Assembly (NCBI RefSeq): GCF_030694575.1
Contig: NZ_JAUYUS010000023.1
Coordinates: 84,113-148,112, forward strand
DNA: 64,000 nucleotides
Direction: 5' to 3'
Source of the DNA: Parvibaculum sp.
GTDB taxonomy: Bacteria > Pseudomonadota > Alphaproteobacteria > Parvibaculales > Parvibaculaceae
The position numbers and the translations under genes are program-made. Under the pieces are notes generated by a model. It had not been told where the DNA came from and did not search any database. It was given only the letters and a program-made list of their open reading frames with translations. Shown here in pieces: positions 29,867 to 38,966 of the stretch (positions within the stretch are counted from its first letter, which is position 1; the number at the start of each line of letters is the position of its first letter).

Positions 29867-30664
29867 TCAGGCGGGAGGAGCGAGCAACGCACGGGTTGCC
29901 GCCTCCACGTCCGCCTGCCGCATCAGGCTTTCACCGACCAGAAACGTCCGTACACCGACTTTTGAAAGACGCGCGAGATCGGCCGGCGCGAAGATTCCGC
30001 TTTCGCCCACGATGAGCCGGCCGGCAGGCACCAGAGGCGCGAGCCGCTCGGTCGTGGCGAGGGTCGTTTCGAAGGTCTTCAGGTTCCGGTTGTTGATCCC
30101 GAGGAGAGGGCTTTTCAGCTCAAGCGCGCGGGCGAGTTCCTCCTCGTCGTGAACCTCGACCAGCACATCCATCTTCCAGCCGAAAGCGGCCTCCTCGATC
30201 TCGCGGGCTTGCGCGTCCGAGACGGCGGCCATGATGATGAGGATGGCATCGGCGCCCATCGCCCGGGCTTCCGCCACCTGGTAGGTGTCGTACATGAAAT
30301 CCTTGCGGAGGACCGGCAGCGACACCGCGGCGCGGGCGGCGGACAGGTAGTCCGGCGCACCCTGGAAGGAGGGGCCGTCGGTAAGGATCGAAAGGCAGGT
30401 GGCGCCGCCCGCCTGATAGGCGCGGGCGAGAGCGGGCGGATCGAAATCCGCGCGGATGAGACCCTTGGACGGGCTTGCCTTCTTGATCTCGGCGATGAGG
30501 GCGTAGGACCCTGTGTCGATGCGGGCGCGAAGCGCGGACGCGAAGCCGCGCACGGGACCGGTGGCGCGGGCCGCATCCTCGACGGTGGCGAGCGGACGGG
30601 CGCGCTTCGAGGCGGCGATCTCGTCGAGCTTGTAGGCGCCGATCTTTTCGAGGATGTCAGACAT
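29867..30664 (-). CDS. trpC: Indole-3-glycerol phosphate synthase
   Basis: Tryptophan pathway enzyme with a TIM-barrel fold, 265 residues, not fused to TrpF. Visible are [20 protein letters not shown] (catalytic Lys), [27 protein letters not shown] and LIVGESGIF. It overlaps trpD by 8 bases, so trpG-trpD-trpC form one minus-strand operon that ends here. Confidence 0.97.
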   Translation of the reverse strand: MSDILEKIGAYKLDEIAASKRARPLATVEDAARATGPVRGFASALRARIDTGSYALIAEIKKASPSKGLIRADFDPPALARAYQAGGATCLSILTDGPSFQGAPDYLSAARAAVSLPVLRKDFMYDTYQVAEARAMGADAILIIMAAVSDAQAREIEEAAFGWKMDVLVEVHDEEELARALELKSPLLGINNRNLKTFETTLATTERLAPLVPAGRLIVGESGIFAPADLARLSKVGVRTFLVGESLMRQADVEAATRALLAPPA

Positions 30665-31694
30665 GGACCTTACCGTTCGAAACGGCGACGAGTTTCGCGA
30701 GCGTTTCCCGTGCCGCGCCGCTGTCGATCGCCTTCGCGGCGATGGCGGCGCCTTCCTTCAGCGTCGAAGCCTTGCCCGAAACGATGAGCGCGGCGGCGGC
30801 GTTGAGCAACACGATATCGCGGTAAGCCCCTGCTTCGCCATCGAGAAGACGGCGGATTGCGTCTGCGTTCTGCGCCGGATCGCCACCCTTGAGGTCTTCG
30901 ATCGAGGCGCGCTTGAGGCCCGCTTCCTCGGGCGTCACCTCGAAAACGCGGATAGCGCCGTTTTTAAGTTCGGCGACCGCGCTCGGGCCCGTGGTCGTGA
31001 GTTCGTCCATGCCGTCGGAGCCGTGAACCACCCAGGCGCTTTCGGATCCGAGGTTGCGCAGCACCTCGGCAAAGGGCTTGACCCATTCGGCGGCGAAGAC
31101 ACCGAGCAGTTGCCGCTTCACAAGGGCGGGATTGGAGAGGGGCCCCAGCATGTTGAAGATCGTCTTGATGCCGAGATCGCCGCGTACGGGAGCGATATGT
31201 TTCATCGCCAGGTGATGCGCCTGCGCGAACATGAAGCCGATGCCGGCCTCGCCGATACAGGCGGCAATCGTCTCGGGCGCGATGTCGAGCTTGACGCCGA
31301 GTTCCTGCAGCGCGTCGGCGGTGCCGGAAAGCGAGGACGCCTTGCGGTTGCCGTGCTTGGCGACGGGAACGCCCGCCGCCGCGACGACGATGGCGGTCGC
31401 GGTCGAGATGTTCCATGTGCCGACGCCGTCGCCGCCCGTGCCGACGATGTCGATGGCATCCGCCGGCGCCGTGACGCGGAGCGCCTTTTCGCGCATGACG
31501 GTGGCGCCCGCCGTGATTTCGGTGACGGTTTCGCCGCGCACGCGCAGGCCCATCAGGAAGGCGCCCAACTGCGCGGGTGTCGCCTCGCCGGACATGACGA
31601 TTTCAAAGGCGGCGCGCGCCTCGGCGGCGTCGAGCGCGCGGCCTTCGGCGAGGCGCGCGATGATGATTTTGAAATCGGTCATGGCCCCCCGCAA
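30657..31694 (-). CDS. trpD: Anthranilate phosphoribosyltransferase
   Basis: A 345-residue enzyme transferring phosphoribosyl to anthranilate. The PRPP loop is [58 protein letters not shown] and [13 protein letters not shown] follow. It begins 8 bases after trpG ends and overlaps trpC. Confidence 0.97.
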   Translation of the reverse strand: MRGAMTDFKIIIARLAEGRALDAAEARAAFEIVMSGEATPAQLGAFLMGLRVRGETVTEITAGATVMREKALRVTAPADAIDIVGTGGDGVGTWNISTATAIVVAAAGVPVAKHGNRKASSLSGTADALQELGVKLDIAPETIAACIGEAGIGFMFAQAHHLAMKHIAPVRGDLGIKTIFNMLGPLSNPALVKRQLLGVFAAEWVKPFAEVLRNLGSESAWVVHGSDGMDELTTTGPSAVAELKNGAIRVFEVTPEEAGLKRASIEDLKGGDPAQNADAIRRLLDGEAGAYRDIVLLNAAAALIVSGKASTLKEGAAIAAKAIDSGAARETLAKLVAVSNGKVHV

Positions 31695-31701
31695 AACTCC
31701 C

Positions 31702-32295
31702 TTACGCCAGCTCGCGCGTGTTCATGCCCGCGATCTGCAGGAAGTTGCGCAGGATGTCGTGGCCGTGTTCGGAGGCGATGCTTTCCGGATGGAACTGGAC
31801 GCCGTGGATCGGCAGCTCCCTGTGCTGCGCGCCCATGATGATCCCGTCGGTCGTCCATGCCGTCACTTCGAGGCAATCGGGCAGGCTCTCGCGCTCGACG
31901 ATCAGCGAGTGATAGCGCGTCGCCTCGATGGGGCTCGGCAGGTACTGGAAGATGCCCTTGCCGCCATGATGGATGGCGCTGAGCTTGCCGTGCATGAGGG
32001 TGGGCGCGCGCACGACCTTGCCGCCGAATGCCTGTCCGATGGCCTGATGGCCGAGACAGACGCCGAGCAGCGGAATGCGGTGCGCGGCGGCGGCCTGAAT
32101 GAGGTCGAGGCAGATGCCGGCCTTGTCGGGGTCGCAGGGGCCGGGCGAGAGCACGATCGCCTGAGGGCGGCTGGCCAGCGCCTCGTTGACCGTGATCTTG
32201 TCGTTGCGATGGACGACCGCCTCCGCGCCCAGTTCCCCCAGGAAATGGACGAGGTTGTAGGTGAAGCTGTCGTAGTTATCGATGAGCAGCAGCAT
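31702..32295 (-). CDS. trpG: Anthranilate synthase glutamine amidotransferase component
   Basis: A 197-residue class I amidotransferase that supplies ammonia to TrpE. The nucleophile Cys80 is in [17 protein letters not shown], and the His-Glu pair is in [16 protein letters not shown]. It leads trpG-trpD-trpC. Its partner trpE is about 1.1 kb upstream on the same strand, separated by unrelated small genes, so the two subunits are probably transcribed separately. Confidence 0.96.
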   Translation of the reverse strand: MLLLIDNYDSFTYNLVHFLGELGAEAVVHRNDKITVNEALASRPQAIVLSPGPCDPDKAGICLDLIQAAAAHRIPLLGVCLGHQAIGQAFGGKVVRAPTLMHGKLSAIHHGGKGIFQYLPSPIEATRYHSLIVERESLPDCLEVTAWTTDGIIMGAQHRELPIHGVQFHPESIASEHGHDILRNFLQIAGMNTRELA

Positions 32296-32339
32296 GGCGG
32301 TATCCCTGAAACGGCCCGGAATGGGGGCCGCACGGTCTT

Positions 32340-32369
32340 TATATAGGCGTTAGGGGGCAGGTGGGGCAA
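32340..32369 (-). promoter_or_regulatory. Candidate promoter of trpG-trpD-trpC
   Basis: On the minus strand TTGCCC (32369-32364) is followed after 18 bases by TATATA (32345-32340), about 45 bases before the trpG ATG. The -10 match is good and the -35 moderate. No leader peptide rich in Trp was seen. Confidence 0.4.
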
Positions 32370-32568
32370 GGTCAGTTGGGTTGGCGGGTTTGGGTACAAC
32401 GCGGCGTGGAGGAAGGCGACTATTTGGTTGGTAGCCTTGCATGCGCGGAATTTCCGCAACGCAGCAACGCCGCGAGGCTGAGGGCGATAGAGGGAAATGG
32501 CTTTACGAGGAGTATTTCGGTTGCTTACGCTGCCCTTATGGATGCCGAAACAATTGTTGGAGGCGAAC

Positions 32569-32775
32569 ATGAGCAACGCGAGTTCCTTGGCCAAGAAGAT
32601 AGCGGAAGGCACATTGACAATGGTCTCTGCAATTTCGGCCCTTACTGGATTTAATCAGAGTGAGATTGAGCGGCTAATCTCTCAGGGGGAAGCGGCGCTT
32701 GACCAGAATCGCAAGGAGCAGGTTGTACGGGCTCAGCGCGAAATTGAGTCGGCCATCCGATCCCGTAACTGGTGA
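32569..32775 (+). CDS. Small hypothetical protein, possibly truncated by an in-frame TGA
   Basis: A 68-residue protein starting MSNASSLAKKIAEGTL, with a good GGAGG ribosome site 6 bases before the ATG. It is largely helical and polar (IERLISQGEAALDQNRKEQ, then a basic C-terminus). The reading frame stops at TGA 32773-32775 but stays open for 76 more codons in the same frame. I recognise no family. It lies in the less GC-rich interval between trpG and trpE, transcribed against both, which suggests an acquired segment. Confidence 0.5.
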   Translation: MSNASSLAKKIAEGTLTMVSAISALTGFNQSEIERLISQGEAALDQNRKEQVVRAQREIESAIRSRNW

Positions 32776-33006
32776 GCTGGCAAAGTCGACGATGAGGGTA
32801 ACATTTACGACCTCGATAATCCTGAGAGGCGAATCGGGCGCATTTATGAATCAGATGGAAGTTTAACCCTGTTCTGTGCGCAGCAAGACGAATTCAGTTG
32901 CTGGATCGCGTGCAATGTACTCCGTACAAAGATAAATCTACTCGAAAAATATATTTTTGCTGTCTGGGATGCCCGCATGTTCCGGAAACGAGGCATGTCC
33001 AGGTAA
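32776..33006 (+). pseudogene. Open in-frame extension after a TGA (possible decayed C-terminal domain)
   Basis: Immediately after the TGA that ends the gene at 32569, the same frame reads on to a TAA at 33004-33006. It begins AGKVDDEGNIYDLDNPERR, then IGRIYESDGS, a pattern like small beta-rich domains with repeated G-x-V/I-Y-D units, followed by a Cys/Trp-containing tail. There is no start codon near its beginning, so it would be made only by read-through or in an unmutated ancestor (one base change, for example TGG to TGA). A sequencing error cannot be excluded. Confidence 0.35.
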
Positions 33007-33049
33007 CCACCGGTCCCCGGTTCCGGCTGGGTGAGGAAAGGAGCCTGCG

Positions 33050-33280
33050 ATGTACTCTGTGTTGTGCACTTGGATTTCCCTAGATGGGAAAGAGAACGGA
33101 ACCACAATGGACTTTTCCATCGATGACCTTGGAACGGCAAGGCGACGTGCCGACTCATATGGAATTAAAGACGTACCACTTTCATCAGAAAGATACGGGT
33201 CTGTAGAGGTAATATTCTTTTGGGTTTTCGATATGACACAAAGCAAAGCTGTCTACAAAGCCAGACCTTTCCGTCCCTGA
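33050..33280 (+). CDS. Small hypothetical protein
   Basis: A 76-residue protein with a strong ribosome site (AAGGAG, 6 bases before the ATG). It opens MYSVLCTWISLDGKENGTTM and carries an aromatic stretch VEVIFFWVFDMTQ. No membrane segment of full length and no known motif. Codon use is less GC-rich than the trp genes on both sides. Function unknown; the translation signal makes it more likely real than chance. Confidence 0.5.
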   Translation: MYSVLCTWISLDGKENGTTMDFSIDDLGTARRRADSYGIKDVPLSSERYGSVEVIFFWVFDMTQSKAVYKARPFRP

Positions 33281-33374
33281 ACCGAAGGGACTAACCAAGT
33301 CTCTGCCCCGCTTTCGGCGTCGCTGCTATCAAGAACCAGTCCCGTCGAGCCGACAATGGCACGCGGGTTTTCGC

Positions 33375-34883
33375 CTACTGCCTCTTCCCCGCCTGCGAGG
33401 CGTAGCGCACCGCTTCTTCCGCTGCGCGGAAGAGGGCCTTGGCCTTGTTGATGCTTTCCTGATGCTCGCCCTCGGGGCTTGAATCCGCGACCACGCCGCC
33501 GCCCGCCTGGACGTACATCTTGCCGTCCTTGACGATGGCGGTGCGGAGCACGATGCAGGTATCCATTTCGCCGGCGGCCGAGAAATAGCCGACGCAACCG
33601 GCATAGGGGCCGCGCTTTTCGAGTTCGAGTTCGTCGATGATTTCCATGGCGCGGACTTTCGGCGCGCCGGAAACGGTGCCTGCCGGGAAGCCCGCGACGA
33701 GGGCGGAAATCGCGTCATAGGCGGGATCGAGGTCGCCTTCGACGTTCGAAACGATATGGATGAGGTGCGATGTGTACTGGAGCGCGAAACGCTCCGTCAC
33801 CTCGACCGAACCGATCTTCGAGACGCGGCCGACATCGTTGCGCCCGAGATCGAGCAGCATGAGGTGTTCGGCGCGCTCCTTCGGATCGGCGAGGAGCTCT
33901 TCGGCGATCGCTTCGTCTTCCGCCTTGTTCTTTCCGCGGTGGCGCGTGCCCGCGATGGGGCGGATGGTGACGCGGTTGTTCCGGACACGGACGAGAATTT
34001 CCGGGCTCGAGCCGACGATGGAGAAATTCTCGAAATTCAGGAAGTAGAGGAAGGGCGACGGGTTGATGCGGCGGAGCGCCCGGTAGAGCGCGAAGGGCGG
34101 CAGCTCGAACGGGGCCTCGAAACGCTGCGAGAGGACGACCTGGAAGATGTCGCCGGCGGCGATATATTCCTTCGCGCGGGCGACCATGCCGAAATAGGCA
34201 TCCTTGGGCGTGTTCGAGCGCGGCTCTTCGAGCGGGCCGATCTCGGCGTCGCGGTGAAGATGCGGCAGCGCCGTGTCGAATTCGGCGACGACATCGGTGA
34301 TGCGCTCGTTGGCCCGCGTATAGGCGGCGCGCGCGCTGACGCCGGGCTCCGGCCGCACGGGCGTGACGACGGTGACCTCGTCCTTCACGGAATCGAAAAC
34401 GGCGATGATGGTCGGGCGGATGAAGATGCCGTCCGGCAGGCCGAGCGCGTCGGGATTCTCGTTCGGCAGGTGCTCCATCAGGCGCACCGTGTCGTAGCTC
34501 ATATAGCCGAAGACGCCGGCGGCCATCGGCGGCAGTTCCTCCGGCAGGTCGATGCGGCTTTCCTCGATGAAGGCGCGCAGGCTCTTCAGCGCGCCGCCGG
34601 GGCAGGGCTCATAGGTATCGTCGAAGCGGGCCTTGCGGTTCAACTCCGCCTTGTCGCCCCGCGTCCGCCAGATCGCATCGGGTTTGAGGCCGATGATCGA
34701 ATAGCGGTTGCGGCTGTCGCCGCCCTCGACGGATTCGAGCAGAAAGCTGTTCGGCTTTCCGTCGGCGATCTTGAGCATCGCGGAGACGGGCGTCTCGAGA
34801 TCGGCGACGAGCCGCGTGTAGACGACCTGCGCCGTGCCTGCATTGTACGCCGCTTCGAAGCTGGCGTAGTCGGGCGAGATCAT
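33375..34883 (-). CDS. trpE: Anthranilate synthase component I
   Basis: A 502-residue chorismate-binding enzyme. The N-terminal regulatory part contains the Trp feedback motif region NSFLLESVEGGDSRNRYSII; the catalytic part has IFQVVLSQRFEAPF, IAGTRHRGKNKAEDEAIAEE, MLLDLGRNDVGRVS and FPAGTVSGAPKVRAMEIIDE. Its ATG overlaps the stop of ppiD (TCAT), so it appears coupled to that gene and not to trpG. Confidence 0.97.
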   Translation of the reverse strand: MISPDYASFEAAYNAGTAQVVYTRLVADLETPVSAMLKIADGKPNSFLLESVEGGDSRNRYSIIGLKPDAIWRTRGDKAELNRKARFDDTYEPCPGGALKSLRAFIEESRIDLPEELPPMAAGVFGYMSYDTVRLMEHLPNENPDALGLPDGIFIRPTIIAVFDSVKDEVTVVTPVRPEPGVSARAAYTRANERITDVVAEFDTALPHLHRDAEIGPLEEPRSNTPKDAYFGMVARAKEYIAAGDIFQVVLSQRFEAPFELPPFALYRALRRINPSPFLYFLNFENFSIVGSSPEILVRVRNNRVTIRPIAGTRHRGKNKAEDEAIAEELLADPKERAEHLMLLDLGRNDVGRVSKIGSVEVTERFALQYTSHLIHIVSNVEGDLDPAYDAISALVAGFPAGTVSGAPKVRAMEIIDELELEKRGPYAGCVGYFSAAGEMDTCIVLRTAIVKDGKMYVQAGGGVVADSSPEGEHQESINKAKALFRAAEEAVRYASQAGKRQ

Positions 34884-36775
34884 TGGCCGGTATCCGTCGA
34901 CGTCAGTTGCCGGAGGAGGGCGTTGTTGACCTCGACGCCGAGCTCCTGCTGGTAACCGACGACGAAGGTCTGGAGCATGTCTGCCTCAAGCGAGTCGCGG
35001 ACATCGGCGGCGGCCTTCTTGTATTCCTCGCCGTCCTTGTCGAGCTTCGGCGCGCGGATTTCCTTCACCTGCATGAGGACGAGACTGTCGCCGAGGCCGA
35101 CCGGGCCATAGGTGAAGCCGCCTTCGCGCGTGGCGAAAAGTTTTGTCACGGCGGCGCGCGAGAAGGTGTCGTTCGACGCGTAACGCTGGAAGCCGGGCAT
35201 GGTCAGCACGCTGCGGCCGTATTCGCCGGCGATCTTGTCGAAGCTCTCGCCCTTGTTGCCGCGTTCGGCAAGACCGGCAGCGAGCGCCTCGAGCGCCGCG
35301 GCGCGCTTCTCGTTCTTCCAGATCGTCACGACCCGGTCGCGCAGGCTGTCGAGCGGCGGAAGCTCGGGCGGCGTGACCGTGTCGACCTCGACCCAGTAAT
35401 AACCGTCCTTGCCGGAATCGAGCGGCGGCACCTGCTCGCCCGGTTCGCTCTCGTAAACGGTCTTGAGGAGATCCGGCAGGTCCGGCAGCTCGACGGCATC
35501 GCCGTCGCGCGTCTTGCCGTCCGCCGTCACGCCGGAGATCGAGCGGATGGTGAGGTTGTAGCGTTTGGCGACGTCGGCCAGCGGCTCGCCGCCCGCGCGC
35601 GCATCCTCGATGGTGTTCTGGATGTCGTAGATCTGTTCGCGCGCCAGTTCGAGTTCGACGGCGGCGCGGAGTTCCTCCTTCACGCCCTCGAAGGTGCTGG
35701 GCTTGCCCTGCTCGATCGCGGTGACATGGAGGATCGACCAGCCGAGCGGGCCCTGCACGGGCTCGCTGTAGCCGCCGCTTTCGAGCGCGAAGGCGGCGTC
35801 GGCGAGTTCGGGGGCGAGCATTTCATTGTGTGTGACCTTGCCGAGGTCGACATCCTTCATGGTGAGGCCGAGGCCGCGGGCGATCGTCTCGACCGTTTCG
35901 CCGCCGCGCAGCGCCGCGAGCGCCTCCCCGGCGGCATCTTCGGTCGCGAAGGTGATCTGCTGGACCTCGCGCCGCTCCGGCACGTCGTACTCGCCGCGCC
36001 GCTGCTCATAGGCGGCTTCGAGCGCCTCGTCCGAAATGGCCATGGTGTGGGTCACGTCCTCGGGCTCGAGGACCATGATGCTGAAGTCGCGCGTCTCGGG
36101 GAGCCTGAAGGCGGCGGCGCCGGCTTCATAGAATTTCGCGACGGTTTCCTCGTCGGGTTCGCCGATGTCGCCGGCAAGCGAGGGCGGCAGGATGATGTAG
36201 CCGGCGACGCGGGTCTCTTCCTGGAAGCGCGTAACGACGTCGATCAGCGCGTCGGGCGCGGCGACGCCGGCCTGGACCGCGGCGATGAGCTGGTTGCGCG
36301 CCATGAAATTGCGGCGCTGCTCGACGAAACGCTCCTCCGTGATGCCGTTCTGCCGCAGGGCCTGGCGGAACAGATCGCGGTCGAAGCGGCCGAAGCCGCC
36401 CTGCAGGTCCGGATCGGAGGTGATGTTGATGCCGACCGCCTCGTCGCCGACCCTGAGGCCGAGATCGCTGGTAGCGCCGTCGAGGGCCGCGAGGCTGATG
36501 AGCCGCGACAGGGCCGCCCGGTCGATGCCGAACTGGCGCGCCTGGTCGAGCGTCATCGGCTGGCCGAGCTGCCGGGAGAACTGGTTCATCTCGCTGCTGA
36601 GTTCGCGCTGGAAGGAGACGGCGTCGATCTTCTCGTCGCCGACCTTCGCGACCGTGTCGCCGCCGAAGCCGGTGAAGATATCGGCGATGCCCCACACCGC
36701 GAAGCTGAGCGCGAGCAGGCCGATCAGCACCTTGGCAACCCAGCCCGAGGCGTTTCTCCGTAGTGAATCGAGCAT
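34880..36775 (-). CDS. ppiD: Peptidylprolyl isomerase PpiD (SurA-type periplasmic folding factor)
   Basis: A 631-residue inner-membrane-anchored chaperone. It has one N-terminal membrane segment (VAKVLIGLLALSFAVWGIAD), a SurA_N-type helical region, and a PPIC domain (about residues 250-365, with REVQQITFATEDAAGEAL and ALESGGYSEPVQGPLGWSIL). A second, more diverged parvulin-like part follows. It helps outer-membrane proteins leave the Sec translocon. It overlaps trpE and probably carries that gene on its transcript. Confidence 0.92.
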   Translation of the reverse strand: MLDSLRRNASGWVAKVLIGLLALSFAVWGIADIFTGFGGDTVAKVGDEKIDAVSFQRELSSEMNQFSRQLGQPMTLDQARQFGIDRAALSRLISLAALDGATSDLGLRVGDEAVGINITSDPDLQGGFGRFDRDLFRQALRQNGITEERFVEQRRNFMARNQLIAAVQAGVAAPDALIDVVTRFQEETRVAGYIILPPSLAGDIGEPDEETVAKFYEAGAAAFRLPETRDFSIMVLEPEDVTHTMAISDEALEAAYEQRRGEYDVPERREVQQITFATEDAAGEALAALRGGETVETIARGLGLTMKDVDLGKVTHNEMLAPELADAAFALESGGYSEPVQGPLGWSILHVTAIEQGKPSTFEGVKEELRAAVELELAREQIYDIQNTIEDARAGGEPLADVAKRYNLTIRSISGVTADGKTRDGDAVELPDLPDLLKTVYESEPGEQVPPLDSGKDGYYWVEVDTVTPPELPPLDSLRDRVVTIWKNEKRAAALEALAAGLAERGNKGESFDKIAGEYGRSVLTMPGFQRYASNDTFSRAAVTKLFATREGGFTYGPVGLGDSLVLMQVKEIRAPKLDKDGEEYKKAAADVRDSLEADMLQTFVVGYQQELGVEVNNALLRQLTSTDTGQ

Positions 36776-36974
36776 GTGCAGTCTTTCTTCTTCGCCCGCT
36801 CCCGGCCGGCGATCTGGTCAGTCCGCGGGCGCGGCCCCCGCCGCCCGCCCCTCGCGAGAGGGCGGCATGATAGGTGCGGGGCCCTTGCCTCGCAAGCGGA
36901 TCGGGGGCGCTTTCCGTTTGATTTCCCTCGATAATTTTCGGCGGAAACCGGACGCGGCGCGGCGGCGGACGGGG

Positions 36975-37328
36975 CTAGAGCGAGAACCCCATCATCGGCG
37001 GGCCGCCGAGCCGGACATAGGCGTCGATACCGGCCCGCGTCGCGGCGACGAGGAACCAGATGGCGACGAAGACGGCGGCGGCCCAGAAGGCGATGACGCG
37101 CACCGCCGCGAGCGCGCCGGCGACCGGCGCGCCGTCGAGCGCGAAGGCGACGACGAAGGCGAAAAGGGTCACCTCCAGCGCCGGCAGGATGACGACAAGG
37201 GCCTCGAGCGCCCCGTCCGGCGGCTGGGCGGGCAGCGCCACGGCCAGAAAGCCGAAGAGCGCGGCAAGCGTACCGGCGGCGCGGGCGTTCCGGACGATGA
37301 GGGTGGCGGACGCAGTGACGGCGAACAT
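36975..37328 (-). CDS. Hypothetical membrane protein
   Basis: About 117 residues from the ATG at 37328, which follows GGAGGAG. Three to four hydrophobic helices are visible (AGTLAALFGFLAVALPA, ALVVILPALEVTLFAFVVAF, VIAFWAAAVFVAIWFLVAA), and the C-terminus reads GIDAYVRLGGPPMMGFSL. I recognise no family. It lies upstream of ppiD on the same strand, 199 bases away, so it may be independent. Confidence 0.65.
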   Translation of the reverse strand: MFAVTASATLIVRNARAAGTLAALFGFLAVALPAQPPDGALEALVVILPALEVTLFAFVVAFALDGAPVAGALAAVRVIAFWAAAVFVAIWFLVAATRAGIDAYVRLGGPPMMGFSL

Positions 37329-37637
37329 AATTCTCCTCCAGTCTCTCTCCACGAAACGAAGAAAGCATCAAAGTATTGGTCAAGTATTCGTCAGCGGCGG
37401 ACGGCTGGGCGCACTTCACCCGTCCCCTGGACGCGGTTCGCGCGGCGGCGGGGGTGGAATGGCCTTTATCGGCTGCTGGCCTGGACTACCGGGGCATATG
37501 GCGGGGCGGACCGCGGATTTCCCAGGCCGGGTTCGGTCCGGGAGCGGAACGCCTTCCGCCGCCCGTGAGCGGCGAAGCGAAGTATTGGAACGACATGCTG
37601 AAACTCCGGGAACTCAGTGATGGAACTGACCGGAGGC

Positions 37638-37675
37638 CTAAAAACACAAAAGCCCCGATCTGTATGAACGGGGCT
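37638..37675 (-). terminator. Intrinsic terminator, minus-strand orientation
   Basis: Perfect 7-base stem AGCCCCG (37651-37657) and CGGGGCT (37669-37675), 11-base loop. On the minus strand it is followed by TTTTGTGTTTTT, a good U-tract; on the plus strand no such run exists. It therefore ends a transcript coming from the tpiA side, where no annotated gene lies. Confidence 0.7.
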
Positions 37676-37790
37676 CTAAAGTGTCGATTTTGCAGGCTGT
37701 ATCAGCGCGCGCGCAAGCGACCCGGCCCCGAAGGCGAGTAGTTTCGACCAAAGGTCTCTGCGACCGATTGCATCCAAAGATGTGTCATGG
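37676..37790 (-). ncRNA. Candidate small RNA or tiny coding transcript divergent from tpiA
   Basis: A short transcription unit is implied by the terminator at 37638-37675 and a promoter-like pair on the minus strand: TTGGCA (37824-37819), 17 bases, TAGCTT (37801-37796). The expected transcript is roughly 150 nt including the terminator. It could be a small RNA. It also contains a 33-codon frame beginning with TTG ([20 protein letters not shown]...) that stops exactly at the base of the terminator stem, so a tiny protein is possible. I do not recognise it as a known RNA family. Confidence 0.3.
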
Positions 37791-37853
37791 CGCGCAAGCT
37801 ACGCCTGAGTCGTTTACTTGCCAAATGAATAGTCGCGAGAATGAAACTTTTGC

Positions 37854-37883
37854 TTCACCTGTGTTCTATTTCACTCAGGTGAA
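37854..37883. promoter_or_regulatory. Palindrome upstream of tpiA
   Basis: Perfect 8-base inverted repeat TTCACCTG (37854-37861) and CAGGTGAA (37876-37883), 14-base AT-rich spacer. It lies about 105 bases before the tpiA start and about 30 bases from the divergent promoter-like pair, so it could be an operator serving both sides. Confidence 0.4.
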
Positions 37884-37989
37884 TCTGACCCACTTCGGCT
37901 GCGGCCGGGCGGGCCCCCGTATTGGCTTGCGGGCGGACCATCTGCTAAACGAACGCGGCACGGGATTCCCAATGGAGCGGAGCGGACAG

Positions 37990-38745
37990 ATGGCAGCGCG
38001 CGTAAAGGCACTGGTGGCGGGCAACTGGAAGATGAACGGCCTCGAGGCCTCGAAGAAGGAGCTGACGGCGCTGGCGAAGAAGCTCGCCAAGTCGAAGCCC
38101 GGCTGCGACGTGCTCATCTGCCCGCCGGCGACGCTGGTTGCCACGCTGAAGGATGCCGCGAAGGGCACGAAGATCGCCATCGGCGGTCAGGACTGCCATG
38201 CGAAGACGTCGGGCGCGCATACCGGCGACGTCTCGGCCGAAATGCTGAAGGATGCAGGCGCCTCATATGTCATCGTCGGTCATTCGGAACGCCGCGCCGA
38301 TCATGGCGAGAGCGATGCCGTGGTGAAGGCGAAAGCGGAAGCCGCGCACCGGGCAGGGCTCGTCGCCATCGTCTGTGTCGGCGAGACGGAAGCACAGCGC
38401 GACGCGGGCGAGACGCTGAAGATCATCAAGGGCCAGCTCAAGGGCTCGCTCCCCGACGGCGCGACGGCGAAGACGACCGTGGTCGCCTATGAGCCTGTCT
38501 GGGCGATCGGCACCGGCCGCACGCCGACGGCGGAGGATGTGGCGAAGGTCCATGCCGCGATCCGCAAGGCGCTCGACGCCCGCTTCGGCGCGGAAGGCGC
38601 GAAGATGCGGATACTTTATGGCGGCTCGGTGAAGCCCTCGAACGCGGTCGAGCTGATGGCCGTGCCGAACGTCAACGGCGCCCTGGTCGGCGGTGCGAGC
38701 CTCAAGGCCGAGGACTTCTGGGGAATTATCGCCGCCTACGCCTGA
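37990..38745 (+). CDS. tpiA: Triosephosphate isomerase
   Basis: Glycolytic/gluconeogenic TIM-barrel enzyme of 251 residues. VAGNWKMNG gives the active-site Asn and Lys, [10 protein letters not shown] the catalytic His, [16 protein letters not shown] the catalytic Glu, and YGGSVKPSN and [10 protein letters not shown] the phosphate-binding loops. The ATG at 37990 is chosen over in-frame starts upstream because it gives the usual length. Confidence 0.97.
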   Translation: MAARVKALVAGNWKMNGLEASKKELTALAKKLAKSKPGCDVLICPPATLVATLKDAAKGTKIAIGGQDCHAKTSGAHTGDVSAEMLKDAGASYVIVGHSERRADHGESDAVVKAKAEAAHRAGLVAIVCVGETEAQRDAGETLKIIKGQLKGSLPDGATAKTTVVAYEPVWAIGTGRTPTAEDVAKVHAAIRKALDARFGAEGAKMRILYGGSVKPSNAVELMAVPNVNGALVGGASLKAEDFWGIIAAYA

Positions 38746-38966
38746 AAACGGGTCATTTCGGCATGCCGGAGCGGGGCCAAGGGATATTCCTTGTAACCGG
38801 CAGGATATCGGCCTATATAGCCCTTATCGAATTTTCTTGGTTCGGCTGCTCTCCACGCTCGCGATCGAGCGCCGGACCTGTCTTTCCCGATTCCGAAAAA
38901 GTTTGATCTGCCGCTCGCGCGTGCGAAGGCAGCACTATCTCAACCTACCTACAAGGAATGCCAAAC

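Larger units (their letters stand above)
37329..37989. other. Intergenic region upstream of tpiA without a recognised protein gene
   Basis: A 660-base stretch. The left half (37380-37620) has open frames on the plus strand, but none has a proper start with a ribosome site and none resembles a known protein. It contains GC-rich inverted repeats, for example GGCCTGG near 37480 and CCAGGCC near 37528. The right half holds a minus-strand terminator (37638-37675), a possible minus-strand transcript (37676-37790), and a palindrome (37854-37883) before tpiA. The 80 bases around 37800-37880 are AT-richer and probably carry divergent promoters. Confidence 0.5.

Noticed and set aside
29773..29965. A 64-codon plus-strand frame after the Pho-box-like repeats
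   Set aside because: Most of it is antisense to the trpC end and its sequence looks like a shadow. A weak GAGGGG upstream and the Pho box keep it only as a remote possibility.
32773..32775. Selenocysteine insertion at the in-frame TGA
   Set aside because: No hairpin of a SECIS type was evident just after the TGA and the protein is not a redox family; a nonsense change or true stop is simpler.
37376..37741. A 121-codon open frame on the plus strand before tpiA
   Set aside because: It starts with TTG, lacks a ribosome site, crosses a terminator hairpin and has no protein-like pattern.
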